A DNA stretch of 45,033 nt from JAQUBU01 sp036677685 (GCA_036677685.1 JAVBWA010000006.1:1-45033), one strand, 5' to 3'; numbered from the stretch's first letter, positions 16,607 to 24,801 are shown. Numbers and translations are program-made. The notes: a model not told the origin generated them from the letters alone.

Positions 16607-17848
16607 CTACTGTTCATAAAAGGCATAGGCCCCGATATCATGCTCGCTGAGATCCATACCCATGATTTCCTGCTCTGAAGTAACCCGAATCCCGATTGTT
16701 TTTTTCAAAAGCGAAAATATAATAAAGGTGGCAGCAAAGGCCCAGATTGATACTGCGATTACACCCAGAGCCTGAACCCCCAGCAGGTGCAGACCGCCCC
16801 CGTGGAAGAGGCCGCCTTTCTCAGCAAAGAGTCCCAGAGCCAGTATTCCCCAGGTTCCGTTTACCCCATGCACAGCAATAGCACCTACAGGATCATCGGC
16901 CTGGTGACGATCGAAGAAATAAACCGCCAATACAACCAACACACCGGCTACTGCGCCTATGCATACCGCGCTGGCCGGGCTGACAAAGGCACAACCGGCA
17001 GTAATGGCGGCCAGTCCGGCCAGTGAACCGTTCATGGCCATACTGGGGTCTGCCTTGCCGAATTTGAACATTGTAAAAAACGTTGCTGCAGCTCCGCCTG
17101 CTGCTGCTGCCAAATTAGTAGTCATTGCAATACGGCCAATGTTCATATCCAAACCTGATAGTGAACTGCCGGCATTGAATCCAAACCAGCCAAACCAGAG
17201 GATAAAGGTACCTAAGAAGGCAAGGTGTAGGTTATGCGGCGGCTGGAAGTTAACAGTGCCGTCACTGTTATAACGACCCGAGCGCGGGCCCAGTACCAAA
17301 ACGGCCGCCAGTGAGCTCCAGCCTCCCACCGCGTGTACTACTGCCGAACCGGCAAAATCCATCATTCCCATTTGGCCAAGCCAACCGCCGGCACCCCAGA
17401 CCCAGTGTCCAGCTACCGGGTAGATTACTGCCGCGGCCAGAAAAGTATAAACAATATATGGTCCAAACTTCATACGCTCGGATACTGCACCCGACACGAT
17501 GGAAGCCATGGCCATGGCAAAAGCCGCCTGGAACAGCCAGTAGGCATAGATCGGTATACGCAGCTTGATATGGTGCAGATCACCGCTTAAGAAGAAGCCC
17601 GTATGACCGAAAACCCCTCCTTTGTCCAGACCGTACATAACGGCAAAACCCAGAGCCCAATAACTCAGCATTCCTACTGTACAATCGGTAAATACCTTCA
17701 TAACTATATTCAACGAGTTCTTGGCGCTGATAAAACCAGCTTCCAGAAAAGCAAAACCGCCTTCCATAAAAAATACCAGTGCCGCGCATAGCAATACCCA
17801 AATAGTATCTACTGCCGCCGACAACTGGCTAATATCGCCAGGGTTCAT
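16607..17848 (-). CDS. amt: Ammonium transporter
   Basis: Ammonium channel of 413 residues with about eleven membrane helices. Family marks are the opening DTIWVLLCAALVFFMEGGF, DFAGSAVVHAVGG with the first pore His and GAIAVHGVNGTWG with the second pore His. The C-terminal tail (EQEIMGMDLSEHDIGAYAF) is the cytosolic part that contacts P-II proteins. AAAGGAG precedes the ATG. There is no cleavable signal peptide, as usual for Gram-positive Amt. The leader of about 280 nt upstream can fold into several hairpins, the last a terminator, so expression is probably controlled by attenuation. Confidence 0.96.
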   Translation of the reverse strand: MNPGDISQLSAAVDTIWVLLCAALVFFMEGGFAFLEAGFISAKNSLNIVMKVFTDCTVGMLSYWALGFAVMYGLDKGGVFGHTGFFLSGDLHHIKLRIPIYAYWLFQAAFAMAMASIVSGAVSERMKFGPYIVYTFLAAAVIYPVAGHWVWGAGGWLGQMGMMDFAGSAVVHAVGGWSSLAAVLVLGPRSGRYNSDGTVNFQPPHNLHLAFLGTFILWFGWFGFNAGSSLSGLDMNIGRIAMTTNLAAAAGGAAATFFTMFKFGKADPSMAMNGSLAGLAAITAGCAFVSPASAVCIGAVAGVLVVLAVYFFDRHQADDPVGAIAVHGVNGTWGILALGLFAEKGGLFHGGGLHLLGVQALGVIAVSIWAFAATFIIFSLLKKTIGIRVTSEQEIMGMDLSEHDIGAYAFYEQ

Positions 17849-17869
17849 ATAATAACACTCCTTTTATCA

Positions 17870-18072
17870 GAGAAAATAAAAAGACGCCCCAATGATAAGA
17901 CCAGGTATCATACCTGACCCACGAAGAGCATCTTTGCCCCACAGGAAACATCCTGCGCATATGCAATTATGAAAAATAGAATAAATACTAATTTGCTCAA
18001 TGCTCCGGTTCTCCGTTGAACTCCCACCGAGCTTAAGATACGCTCTGTTACAGCTCGCCCTTGAACCGCATT
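17870..18072 (-). promoter_or_regulatory. Structured 5' leader of amt ending in a terminator
   Basis: On the minus strand an outer pairing (AATGC-GGTTC at 18072-18063 with GAACC-GGA-GCATT at 18011-17999) encloses a stem GAGCT/AGCTC (18056-18052 with 18033-18029). A competing hairpin GTTC-AACGGA-GAAC (18021-18008) uses the same GAACC arm, so the two folds exclude each other. Farther on, AAAGATGC (17935-17928) pairs with GCGTCTTT (17887-17880) around CAGGTA-TCA-TACCTG, and a T-run follows: a terminator 31 nt before the amt start. The layout fits a transcription-attenuation switch. Its class is not recognised. Confidence 0.55.
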
Positions 18073-18136
18073 GCTATTCTGATTATAAATCTGAAAATGT
18101 TCGACTGGCAACAGAAAATAAAGCCTTTAAGCGTTG

Positions 18137-18147
18137 TATACTGTATA
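18137..18147. promoter_or_regulatory. TATACTGTATA palindrome upstream of the amt leader
   Basis: An 11-bp palindrome at the place where the amt promoter would be expected, matching the site at 16514-16524 except for the centre base. Possibly a regulator site. Confidence 0.3.
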
Positions 18148-18190
18148 AAGAAGCTAACTGCTAATACAATTCCTATATGAATTTAATCAG

Positions 18191-18212
18191 ACTGCCCGCT
18201 TAGCAGTTTTTT
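18191..18212 (+). terminator. Plus-strand terminator-like hairpin without an assigned gene
   Basis: ACTGC-CCGCTTA-GCAGT followed by six T. It points rightwards, but the genes on both sides are on the minus strand. It may end a short unannotated plus-strand transcript or act against antisense transcription. Confidence 0.4.
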
Positions 18213-18263
18213 AAGGTGAGATATGGATTAATGGTGGAATTTGAAAACAAAAAATATTAGTTT

Positions 18264-18668
18264 CTACTGGTCTGTATATCTCTTTAGTCTTTTATCCAGC
18301 GAACCACTGTGGAGTTCAAAAAGATGATTGTCGAAATCAAAAAAGTATAATGAGCGCCCTTCTTCCGCAACGCGGGGGCGGGAAGGTCTAAGTTCTACAC
18401 CCAAGACTTTTATCCTGGCTTCATAAAGCTCAAATTCCTCATCGGGTATGCTGAATGCCACATGGTTGTATGTTCGTTCCGATAATGGATCACCTTCCAT
18501 AATGCAAATCCATAAATCGTTGATTAAGAAAAATTTTTCCCTTCCCAAGGAAAAAATCTTATCATCGCTGGAGTATATTTCTTCGGCATCAAAAATAGAG
18601 GTAAAAAACATTGAAGTGCGTTCGAGGTCCTTGACTATAAAGGTTAAATGACTAATACCTTCAATCAT
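18264..18668 (-). CDS. fosX: Fosfomycin resistance hydrolase FosX
   Basis: Vicinal oxygen chelate enzyme of 134 residues that opens the epoxide of fosfomycin with water using Mn(II). Recognised from MIEGISHLTFIVKDLER, SLGREKFFLI, CIMEGDPLSERTYNHVAF and YFFDFDNHLFELHSGSL. The metal ligands are His7, His69 and Glu118. Glu44, the general base that distinguishes FosX from the thiol-transferring FosA and FosB, is present. The ATG at 18668 is chosen for its GGGGAGA site and because it gives the family N-terminus; nine upstream in-frame residues are not needed. It stands alone between amt and the divergent DUF6323-like gene. Confidence 0.92.
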   Translation of the reverse strand: MIEGISHLTFIVKDLERTSMFFTSIFDAEEIYSSDDKIFSLGREKFFLINDLWICIMEGDPLSERTYNHVAFSIPDEEFELYEARIKVLGVELRPSRPRVAEEGRSLYFFDFDNHLFELHSGSLDKRLKRYTDQ

Positions 18669-18713
18669 TTCTTGTCTCCCCGCTGAAGATTTCACATTTC
18701 TCCATTAAAAACA

Positions 18714-18742
18714 TTGACAGCAGAGTCCAAGCAGCATATAAT
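18714..18742 (+). promoter_or_regulatory. Consensus sigma-A promoter for the DUF6323/DUF6179-like pair
   Basis: TTGACA (18714-18719), a 17-nt spacer and TATAAT (18737-18742): a perfect match to the vegetative consensus. The 5' leader would be about 115 nt and contains a TTCTAAAA/TTTTAGAA inverted pair. Confidence 0.8.
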
Positions 18743-18862
18743 ACATGAACAATGTTTCTAAAATTAAAATATAGCACATAATTAATTCGCTGTCAAGGTT
18801 TTAGAACAAAATAATTTTGTGGGCATATCATTTTCTACGTTCTGCGAAAAGGAGGGAATATT

Positions 18863-19375
18863 ATGAAGAACCTGCTTGACATCCATAATTTCATAGGCAG
18901 TGAAATAAGGCAATATAGCATCAACGAAGTCTTGGCCTGCAACCAGGAATCACAAAAATATGGTTTGGTTTTAAGTCCGGCTCAGGCTCATGAGCTTGTT
19001 GAAAGCAGAAACCGTGCTATAGCCGGCCATGGCCGGGTGGAACTGAATCTTGAAGTGCTGAAGAAGATTATCGCTGTTTTCTGCACCTCAGCCTATATGA
19101 ATTCCGGAACTTATGCAGACAACCTGAATGAACTGATCGACCTTTTTTATTATATGAAAACTGAAACAGAAGACGGCATTGGTGATGATGATTTGATTGC
19201 TCAAATGAAAAAGTTCTTTGATACCTCCTGCCAGGGCTCGGTCGAACTTTTAAAAAACCGGGAAATGGCCTTGTTTGCCCGCAGATACCGGCGTAAAATG
19301 CAAATTTATGATTTAAGCATCGGAAGAAACTGTGGAACAGTTTCAACACACCGCTGCAACGATGCGGGGGATTAG
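18863..19375 (+). CDS. DUF6323-like protein with repeat-derived C-terminus
   Basis: Soluble, mostly helical protein of 170 residues of unknown function. The sequence and the pairing with the following gene recall the DUF6323 family of clostridia, which is found beside DUF6179; this is recalled, not tested. AAGGAGG precedes the ATG. The last 18 residues (from IGRNCGTV to the stop) are encoded by a dispersed repeat beginning at 19315, so the natural C-terminus was probably replaced by the insertion at about residue 152. A perfect consensus promoter lies 120 nt upstream, suggesting steady expression. There is no signal peptide or membrane segment. Confidence 0.7.
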   Translation: MKNLLDIHNFIGSEIRQYSINEVLACNQESQKYGLVLSPAQAHELVESRNRAIAGHGRVELNLEVLKKIIAVFCTSAYMNSGTYADNLNELIDLFYYMKTETEDGIGDDDLIAQMKKFFDTSCQGSVELLKNREMALFARRYRRKMQIYDLSIGRNCGTVSTHRCNDAGD

Positions 19376-19432
19376 AACCCGCCGTCTGTTTTGTTAATAG
19401 TTTAAGAAGCGGGAGAAATCTTTTCGCCTCGT
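19315..19432 (+). repeat. Mosaic dispersed repeat overlapping the end of the DUF6323-like gene
   Basis: Begins AAGCATCGGAAGAAACTG and ends TTTCGCCTCGT. It overlaps the last 61 nt of the upstream gene, supplies its stop codon, and ends 24 nt before the next start codon. It therefore sits inside a two-gene operon. Confidence 0.75.
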
Positions 19433-19455
19433 CTGGCGGGAAGGGAGTAAATATA

Positions 19456-20844
19456 ATGACCGATACCAATATGGCTACCCGGTCGCTTATGCGGCAAAAG
19501 CATCTAAATCCCAATCAGTATACCCTGACACTCCTGAAAGAAGGGTACCGGACCGGGCTGATTGCGCAGGAGGATATTGATCATATCCAGAGCCAGATCA
19601 TGGCTTTGCTGGCGGAATCGATAGTCAGGTATACCGGGGGCGAGAGCACTTCGGTCAGGACTGAGACCGCCCAGCGGATTATGATGTCCGTTCTTTATGC
19701 CGTTGATGCTTATTTAAAAAGCATCGGAACGCCGGAAGATGCGGTTGCTTTTATTCCCACAGGCAGTGTCAAGAAGATTTATGCGGGGGGACTTGAACTG
19801 CTTGAAAAGACTTTTGTGGATACGAAGCAAATATACCGCGAAGTCTTGAAGAATAAGCTCGGTATTCGCAATGTTGCCTATCATTCGACTGTAGATGATC
19901 TGTGCCAGTTTTTTGATCGTTATGATATGCGATTCAACACCCAGGATACCATAGCCAGTATCGATTACCCTCTGCTGTTTGATGACCAGGAGGTACAAGG
20001 AGTTTATTACATTAAACAATACCTGGAGAAGCTGGCTTGGGAAACTGAATTTTGCCGGCTCTTTTCCATCCAGGATATCAATAAACTATTGTTTAACTAC
20101 GGGCGGGTCTACCGTATTGATTGCTGCGAGAGTTTGGTCAATGTTTTTGAAATAGTGCTTAACAATGCTATTTTCTCGGTAATGGCTGGCTGCAGTTCCA
20201 AAATATTAGACATCAGCCGCTGTCAATTCAATTACCTCGAAAACAAACTCAAAGCCATGGATTCCGGGCAGTGCTCGGTCCTGGTCAGCGCTTCCATAGG
20301 GGCCTTGTTGGGCGAGCTTCAAATCGAAAAGCCGGTATTGAGGAATTATATTCAAAAATATAAGGAGGTACTGATGCCCAGGCTAGAAAACGCCTTGCGA
20401 AATAGCAGCATAGCGCACCTGGTCATATTGGATGAACCGGAACCTGAGCGAAACGGCTACATCTTGAATGAAGGCAAAAGAATGGACAATGATAGTTTCT
20501 GTGCTTTATTTGAAGAGATAATGAATTGCAGTGATGTAAAGCAAAAGGTTGAAATAATAAGCAACGAAATCGAGTCGTTGAGCGATTTTGTAGATCTGCT
20601 GGAAGCCGACTGCCTGTACGGTGATGAATATAGGGCTCTGTTTAACAGTTTGGGGGATCTGGAATTATCGGTACTGGCCGGGATTGTTTTTATGGAAGAA
20701 ATAAGAAGCGATCCTCGAAATTTCTCACTATTAAAGGCAAAGGAAATAAGCGATGATTTGCAGTGGCAGCTTGAATATGTCACGTTTTTAGGAGAACTGG
20801 AAACTGAACGAATTGCCACGATCGAACAATATCTCAAGCAATAG
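19456..20844 (+). CDS. DUF6179-like protein
   Basis: Soluble, helix-rich protein of 462 residues of unknown function, probably of the DUF6179 family (recalled from general resemblance and from its DUF6323-like neighbour). It contains no recognised catalytic motif, membrane span or signal peptide. The N-terminal region has QYTLTLLKEGYRTGLI and RYTGGESTSVRTETAQR; the C-terminal half is acidic. AAGGGAG precedes the ATG. It would be co-transcribed with the preceding gene through the repeat element. No terminator is obvious in the next 280 nt. Confidence 0.7.
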   Translation: MTDTNMATRSLMRQKHLNPNQYTLTLLKEGYRTGLIAQEDIDHIQSQIMALLAESIVRYTGGESTSVRTETAQRIMMSVLYAVDAYLKSIGTPEDAVAFIPTGSVKKIYAGGLELLEKTFVDTKQIYREVLKNKLGIRNVAYHSTVDDLCQFFDRYDMRFNTQDTIASIDYPLLFDDQEVQGVYYIKQYLEKLAWETEFCRLFSIQDINKLLFNYGRVYRIDCCESLVNVFEIVLNNAIFSVMAGCSSKILDISRCQFNYLENKLKAMDSGQCSVLVSASIGALLGELQIEKPVLRNYIQKYKEVLMPRLENALRNSSIAHLVILDEPEPERNGYILNEGKRMDNDSFCALFEEIMNCSDVKQKVEIISNEIESLSDFVDLLEADCLYGDEYRALFNSLGDLELSVLAGIVFMEEIRSDPRNFSLLKAKEISDDLQWQLEYVTFLGELETERIATIEQYLKQ

Positions 20845-21210
20845 TTTTTCTCTTTAATATTCTCAACTGTAAATAGTGAAACGGCTGGTCATTGTTTGGT
20901 CTTAAGATAGTCAGATTATTTCATTGCGAGACTCCCGGTGGCTGCAGCCGCTGGTCATTGAAGGCCGCTTGTATCAATGCATCAGGCTTTTTTAAAGCAA
21001 ATGTATTTTCCGGCTCGTTCATAAAATTTCGCAGGTATTGCCGGTATGGGAATGTAGATGCCGGGATGCTTTACTCCGCCTCCCAAAAAGTATTTGCATG
21101 AATCCCTGCCAATATATAGAATTACCTTAAGGTTTAAGAATGAACCTTAAGGGTGAATGAAATGCCGCTGGATATTTCAGGCTAGCCGGTAAATAAGGGA
21201 GGGATTGAAC
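20845..21210. other. Intergenic region with one inverted repeat
   Basis: No convincing gene is seen in these 366 nt. CCTTAAGGTT (21125-21134) and AACCTTAAGG (21143-21152) form a perfect 10-bp inverted repeat with an 8-nt spacer, 59 nt before the hemerythrin start. It may be an operator or a leader hairpin. Confidence 0.4.
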
Positions 21211-21603
21211 ATGATAAGTTGGCGGGATGAGTTTAGCATCGGGGTCAAAGATATCGACGAACAGCACATGAAGCTTTTTGAAATTGCGAATAGGGCTTAC
21301 GATTTACTGAAGGATGAATGGCGCAGTGATAAATATGACGGAATTGTAAAAATACTAGAGGAACTCAAGGAATATACGGTTTATCATTTTAAATTCGAAG
21401 AATTTTATCAAATGAGCATCAAATATCCCAAATTTTTATCCCATAAAATAATGCACGACGATTTTATAGAAAAAATAAACGCTATTGACCTGGAAAAGGT
21501 TGATGAAAACCAGGGGCAATATTTGCTGGAAATACTAGATTTTGTGGTTAAGTGGATTCAAGAGCATATTTTGGGGCAGGACAAAAAATTTGTGCAGGTA
21601 TAA
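21211..21603 (+). CDS. Bacteriohemerythrin
   Basis: Single-domain hemerythrin of 130 residues that binds O2 at a di-iron centre. Ligands appear in the expected order: His in DEQHMKLFE, His and Glu in YHFKFEE, His-x3-His in HKIMHDD and His plus Asp in HILGQDKKF. The ATG at 21211 is chosen because AGGGAGGGA lies about 8 nt upstream; a TTG at 21205 is too close to that site. In anaerobes these proteins scavenge, store or sense oxygen. Transcribed alone, followed by a strong terminator. Confidence 0.93.
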   Translation: MISWRDEFSIGVKDIDEQHMKLFEIANRAYDLLKDEWRSDKYDGIVKILEELKEYTVYHFKFEEFYQMSIKYPKFLSHKIMHDDFIEKINAIDLEKVDENQGQYLLEILDFVVKWIQEHILGQDKKFVQV

Positions 21604-21655
21604 TGCGGCGAAGTCTGAAAGAAATCTTTCATTACGTTTTGTGCCTTGATTCAAA
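21604..21655 (-). repeat. Fragment of the mosaic dispersed repeat
   Basis: GCGAAGTCTGAAAGAAATC ... TTTTGTGCCTTGATT matches only the middle part of the long copies at 27090 and 41992. Both ends of the element are missing. Confidence 0.6.
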
Positions 21656-21667
21656 ACCAAAACCGTT

Positions 21668-21713
21668 AAAGGGGCGGCAACCGGCTTAATCACCCGGGAG
21701 CCGCCCCTTTTGA
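21668..21713. terminator. Bidirectional terminator between hemerythrin and CCA-enzyme-like genes
   Basis: AAAGGGGCGGC and GCCGCCCCTTT form an 11-bp stem followed by T on the plus strand and by TTTAAC on the minus strand. It serves the two convergent genes. Confidence 0.85.
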
Positions 21714-21725
21714 TGCCAACAGTTA

Positions 21726-23036
21726 TCACCGGGCTTTTAATAAAGCCATTAACTGGCCGGTTTCATTCAAGGATGGGTCATCAACTACCTTGTCCAGCAG
21801 GTATTCCAGAGCTTCACCTATTTCCTTTCCAGAGGGATACAAGGACATGAGATCATAACCGCTTACAGCCAGGTCATGGGTGGTAAGGGGTTCCCGACGT
21901 GACAGGACTTCAAAGCATTTGTTGCGAATCGCCATTATCCTCGTGATATCCCGGCCGGAAAGTGCAGAGCCTTTGATGTTCGCCAACTGCAGATCAAAGA
22001 GATTATCCAGATTTTCCGGCCCGATTCTGCGCATCAACCTCTTCAAGCTAAGCTCGCTGATGTTTTCATAATTATTCATATGTTCTTTAATTAAGGCTGC
22101 CACCGAATTTATGGTTTTTTGATCAAAGTGCAGCCGGGTCAGCACATCTTCAGCCACCTGGCTGCTGCTGTTGGCGTGTCCGTAACAATGCCCTTCGCCA
22201 TTCGCATCTATGGATAAACAATTCGGTTTGTCGATGTCATGGAACAAAGCAGCCAGCCGCAGGCTTAAGTTTGGCTTGGTAAAGTCCAGGACCGCCATGG
22301 TGTGTTCGAACACATCTTTATCATGGAATGAGCTATGGGTATCAAAACCAATTGCAGGTATTAGTTCGGGTATTAAGTGCTTTAAAAGGCCCAGCTTGAG
22401 AAAACGCCTGATATGCAAGGAAGGTTTTTCAGTCAGCAGAATTTGCGTTAACTCATTGCACACCTTGGCGGAATTATCGAAGTTTATTTTATCTTTGAGC
22501 GAAATTATAACTTGCTGCAGTGAATCATCCATAGCAAACCCCAGTTGGGCTTCAAATCTCACGGCCCGAAGGATTCTTGACTGGTCTTTATTGATCTTTT
22601 CCAGGGGGTTGCCTGCACATCGGATTATTTTGTTTCCGATATCGCTTATTCCACCCAATGGATCAATCAGTCCATCTTTTTCATTGAAAGCAATGGAATT
22701 CAGTGTAAAATCCTGATGTTTTAATTCATCATGGATATCATCCGAGAATCGACGCTCTTCACTGGTTCTAAAGGTGCTTACGCGGTAGCTTTCGCCCTGA
22801 TAAATAAGAGATACGGTGCTGTAGTCCCGTACTACCGGGATAGCAGCGAAACCATTACGGTCATCGAAGAGCACGATGACTTCCGGGGGCAGGGCATTGG
22901 TGCATATATCCCAATTAATCGGTTTAATACCCAGAAGGGAATCTCTTATACAGGCGCCATACACATAAGCTTGGTATCCTTCAGCTTGCAAGAGGTTGAG
23001 AATCAGTTTTACGTTATCCGGTATTTCAATTTTCAT
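21726..23036 (-). CDS. CCA tRNA nucleotidyltransferase/poly(A) polymerase homologue with altered active site
   Basis: Protein of 436 residues with the layout of bacterial CCA-adding enzymes: polymerase-beta-like head (1-130), RNA-binding neck (RILRAVRFEAQLGF), then an HD domain (FHDKDVFEHT ... LFHDIDKP). Three head motifs depart from the family. The GG of GGxVRD reads GACIRD; the first metal-binding Asp of DxD is Asn (INWDICT); and the Arg pair of RRDFT is HQDFT. The HD residues are intact. It may be a paralogue that kept only the HD phosphohydrolase or RNA-binding function. ATG 23036 is chosen for its GGGGGG site and signature N-terminus; the upstream extension runs into a repeat. Confidence 0.85.
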   Translation of the reverse strand: MKIEIPDNVKLILNLLQAEGYQAYVYGACIRDSLLGIKPINWDICTNALPPEVIVLFDDRNGFAAIPVVRDYSTVSLIYQGESYRVSTFRTSEERRFSDDIHDELKHQDFTLNSIAFNEKDGLIDPLGGISDIGNKIIRCAGNPLEKINKDQSRILRAVRFEAQLGFAMDDSLQQVIISLKDKINFDNSAKVCNELTQILLTEKPSLHIRRFLKLGLLKHLIPELIPAIGFDTHSSFHDKDVFEHTMAVLDFTKPNLSLRLAALFHDIDKPNCLSIDANGEGHCYGHANSSSQVAEDVLTRLHFDQKTINSVAALIKEHMNNYENISELSLKRLMRRIGPENLDNLFDLQLANIKGSALSGRDITRIMAIRNKCFEVLSRREPLTTHDLAVSGYDLMSLYPSGKEIGEALEYLLDKVVDDPSLNETGQLMALLKAR

Positions 23037-23065
23037 GTAATAACCCCCCATCAGCTTTAATATTA

Positions 23066-23200
23066 AACGAGGCGAAAAGATGTCCTCCGCTTCTCTAAGC
23101 GTTTGGGTTTCCCTTAACAAAACAGGTAGCGGGTTCTGATCTCTCCCGCCTCGCTGCAGCGGTGCGGTGAAACTGCTCCGCAGTTTTTTCCGATGCTTAA
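23066..23200 (-). repeat. Mosaic dispersed repeat upstream of the CCA-enzyme-like gene
   Basis: Minus-strand copy of the element from AAGCATCGG to CCTCGTTTAA, starting 30 nt upstream of the gene start. It also lies between this gene and the next minus-strand gene (GGDEF). Confidence 0.75.
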
Positions 23201-23261
23201 AAAATTCTCCAAGTAGCTAAATATTTCCTGCCATAAGGTATTAATTTGAAGAAGCGTGATT

Positions 23262-24290
23262 TCAAGAATAAAAGCGGTAGTTGTTTTTGCCTTGTTTTTT
23301 AGCCCGGTACATGGCTTGATCGGCATTGTGCATCAGAGTCTCCAAATCCCCTCCATCATCAGGATATATACTGATGCCCAGGCTGGCTCCAATTGTTAAA
23401 CGGTGCCCTTCGACCTCAAAGGGTTCGGCGAAAGTGCCGATTATTCTCTGGGCTACAGCTATGAGCGATTCGCGCGAAACCCTGGTTAAAAGGACCACAA
23501 ACTCATCACCTCCAAGCCGGGATAACAGATCATTGCCCCGCAAGAGGTATTTAAGGCGGGTTGCCACCAGCTTGAGCAGTATATCGCCGGCATTGTGGCC
23601 CAACTCATCATTTACTCTTTTAAAGGAATCCAGGTCGATGAATATTATAGCCAGGTTCTGGTTGAAATGGCGGCTGCTGGCCTGGCAATGGGTAAAATAA
23701 TACTCAAACATGCTGCGGTTGGCCAACCCGGTCAAAGCGTCATAATAGGCCATTTGCTTCATATTCTCTTCCATTTGCTTCTGCTCGCTGATATCTATAA
23801 TCAAACCTGTTATCCGGGTTAGTTTTCCTGATTGGTCTTTTATGGGAATTCCCAGCCTTTGTATCCACTTCACTTTCCCATCTGCCAGCATAATCCGGTA
23901 TTCCAGCATGCTTTTCCGGCCTGCCAGCAAATCATTATTGGCCTCCCGCACCAGCAAACTATCATAGGGATGGACCATTTTAGCCCAAAGTTCCGGCTTT
24001 ATCATTAAATCCTGGGACGGATAACTGCTTATTTTTTCAATGCTGCTGGAAAAAAAATAATTGCCCTTATAAGGGTCGAATGACCAGGTAGCAATATTGA
24101 CCTGGTCCAGGATTTGCCGGAGGATATTATATTCAGATACCGAATGGAGATGAAAATATTGGCGGCGCAGATAAACCAGCAAGAGAAAAATGGCTGTGAT
24201 AAGGCATAAACAAAGTAGAGTATAGAGAAATTTATCCAAAGTAAACCAATTTGCGTAAGAAATAAAGATAAAAATCATAAAACAATGCAT
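23262..24290 (-). CDS. PAS-GGDEF diguanylate cyclase, membrane-anchored
   Basis: c-di-GMP synthase of 342 residues. One N-terminal membrane segment (about residues 20-40) is followed by a PAS domain (about 50-170, with EYRIMLADGKVKWIQR and GLIIDISEQKQ) and a GGDEF domain. The active site RLGGDEF is intact, and the product-inhibition site RGND lies five residues before it, so an active, feedback-controlled enzyme is predicted. The start is uncertain: the ATG at 24290 has GAGG only one base away, and another ATG is at 24278. A pair of dispersed repeats begins 36 nt upstream and probably separates it from its original promoter. Confidence 0.92.
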   Translation of the reverse strand: MHCFMIFIFISYANWFTLDKFLYTLLCLCLITAIFLLLVYLRRQYFHLHSVSEYNILRQILDQVNIATWSFDPYKGNYFFSSSIEKISSYPSQDLMIKPELWAKMVHPYDSLLVREANNDLLAGRKSMLEYRIMLADGKVKWIQRLGIPIKDQSGKLTRITGLIIDISEQKQMEENMKQMAYYDALTGLANRSMFEYYFTHCQASSRHFNQNLAIIFIDLDSFKRVNDELGHNAGDILLKLVATRLKYLLRGNDLLSRLGGDEFVVLLTRVSRESLIAVAQRIIGTFAEPFEVEGHRLTIGASLGISIYPDDGGDLETLMHNADQAMYRAKKQGKNNYRFYS

Positions 24291-24326
24291 GCCTCGTTTC
24301 TAATGGTTCTCAATCTAGTATTGTAT

Positions 24327-24458
24327 TTTAAGCATCGGAAGAAACTGCGGAGCAGTTTAAACACACCGCTGCAAGGAGGTGGGAGAATGAAACCCGCTGC
24401 CTGTATTGTTAGTAAGAAGCCGACCACTTAAGGAAACAGGGCATATTTTCACCTCGTT
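24327..24458 (+). repeat. Mosaic dispersed repeat, tandem unit 1
   Basis: Short form of the element, about 132 bp, from AAGCATCGG to CACCTCGTT. It is joined directly to a second unit in the same orientation. Confidence 0.8.
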
Positions 24459-24594
24459 TAAGCATCCGAAGAGACTGCGGAGCAGTATCAACACACCGCT
24501 GCAACGAGGTGGGGATTGGAACCCGCTGCCTGTTTGGTTAATAGGAAGCCGACCGATTAAAAAAGCGGGGGCATATTTTCACCTCGTTATATAA
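24458..24594 (+). repeat. Mosaic dispersed repeat, tandem unit 2
   Basis: Second short unit, from AAGCATCCG to CACCTCGTTATA. It is nearly identical to the copy at 24802-24935. The arms AACGAGGTG and CACCTCGTT inside the unit are inverted repeats of each other. Confidence 0.8.
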
Positions 24595-24801
24595 TTATCG
24601 AAAAGTATATTAAATTAATATAGGACCATTTTGCAGGTTTTAGTATAAATCAAGCCGGCAACGGGCTAAACACTTGTTTATTCCATTGGCCGTACCGATG
24701 TTAATAGTGGCACGATGCGAAATAGGATTAAATAATATATTTTTACTGGTAAGATAGTTCAGTACTGACTATAATATAGAAGTTGTTCGCAGACAGGAAC
24801 T
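24595..24801. other. AT-rich gap between repeats with a possible promoter
   Basis: No gene is seen. A TATAAT at 24770-24775 lies after CAGTACTG; the -35 region is weak (TGGTAA). This could be the typA promoter, separated from the gene by the repeat at 24802-24935. Confidence 0.3.

Noticed and set aside
20892..21101. 69-codon frame downstream of the DUF6179-like gene
   Set aside because: No ribosome binding site, unusual composition and no recognisable family; probably chance.
24406..24594. Short frames within the dispersed repeats, also at 23114-23326 and 27227-27421
   Set aside because: They are produced by repeat sequence and have no ribosome binding site or known similarity.
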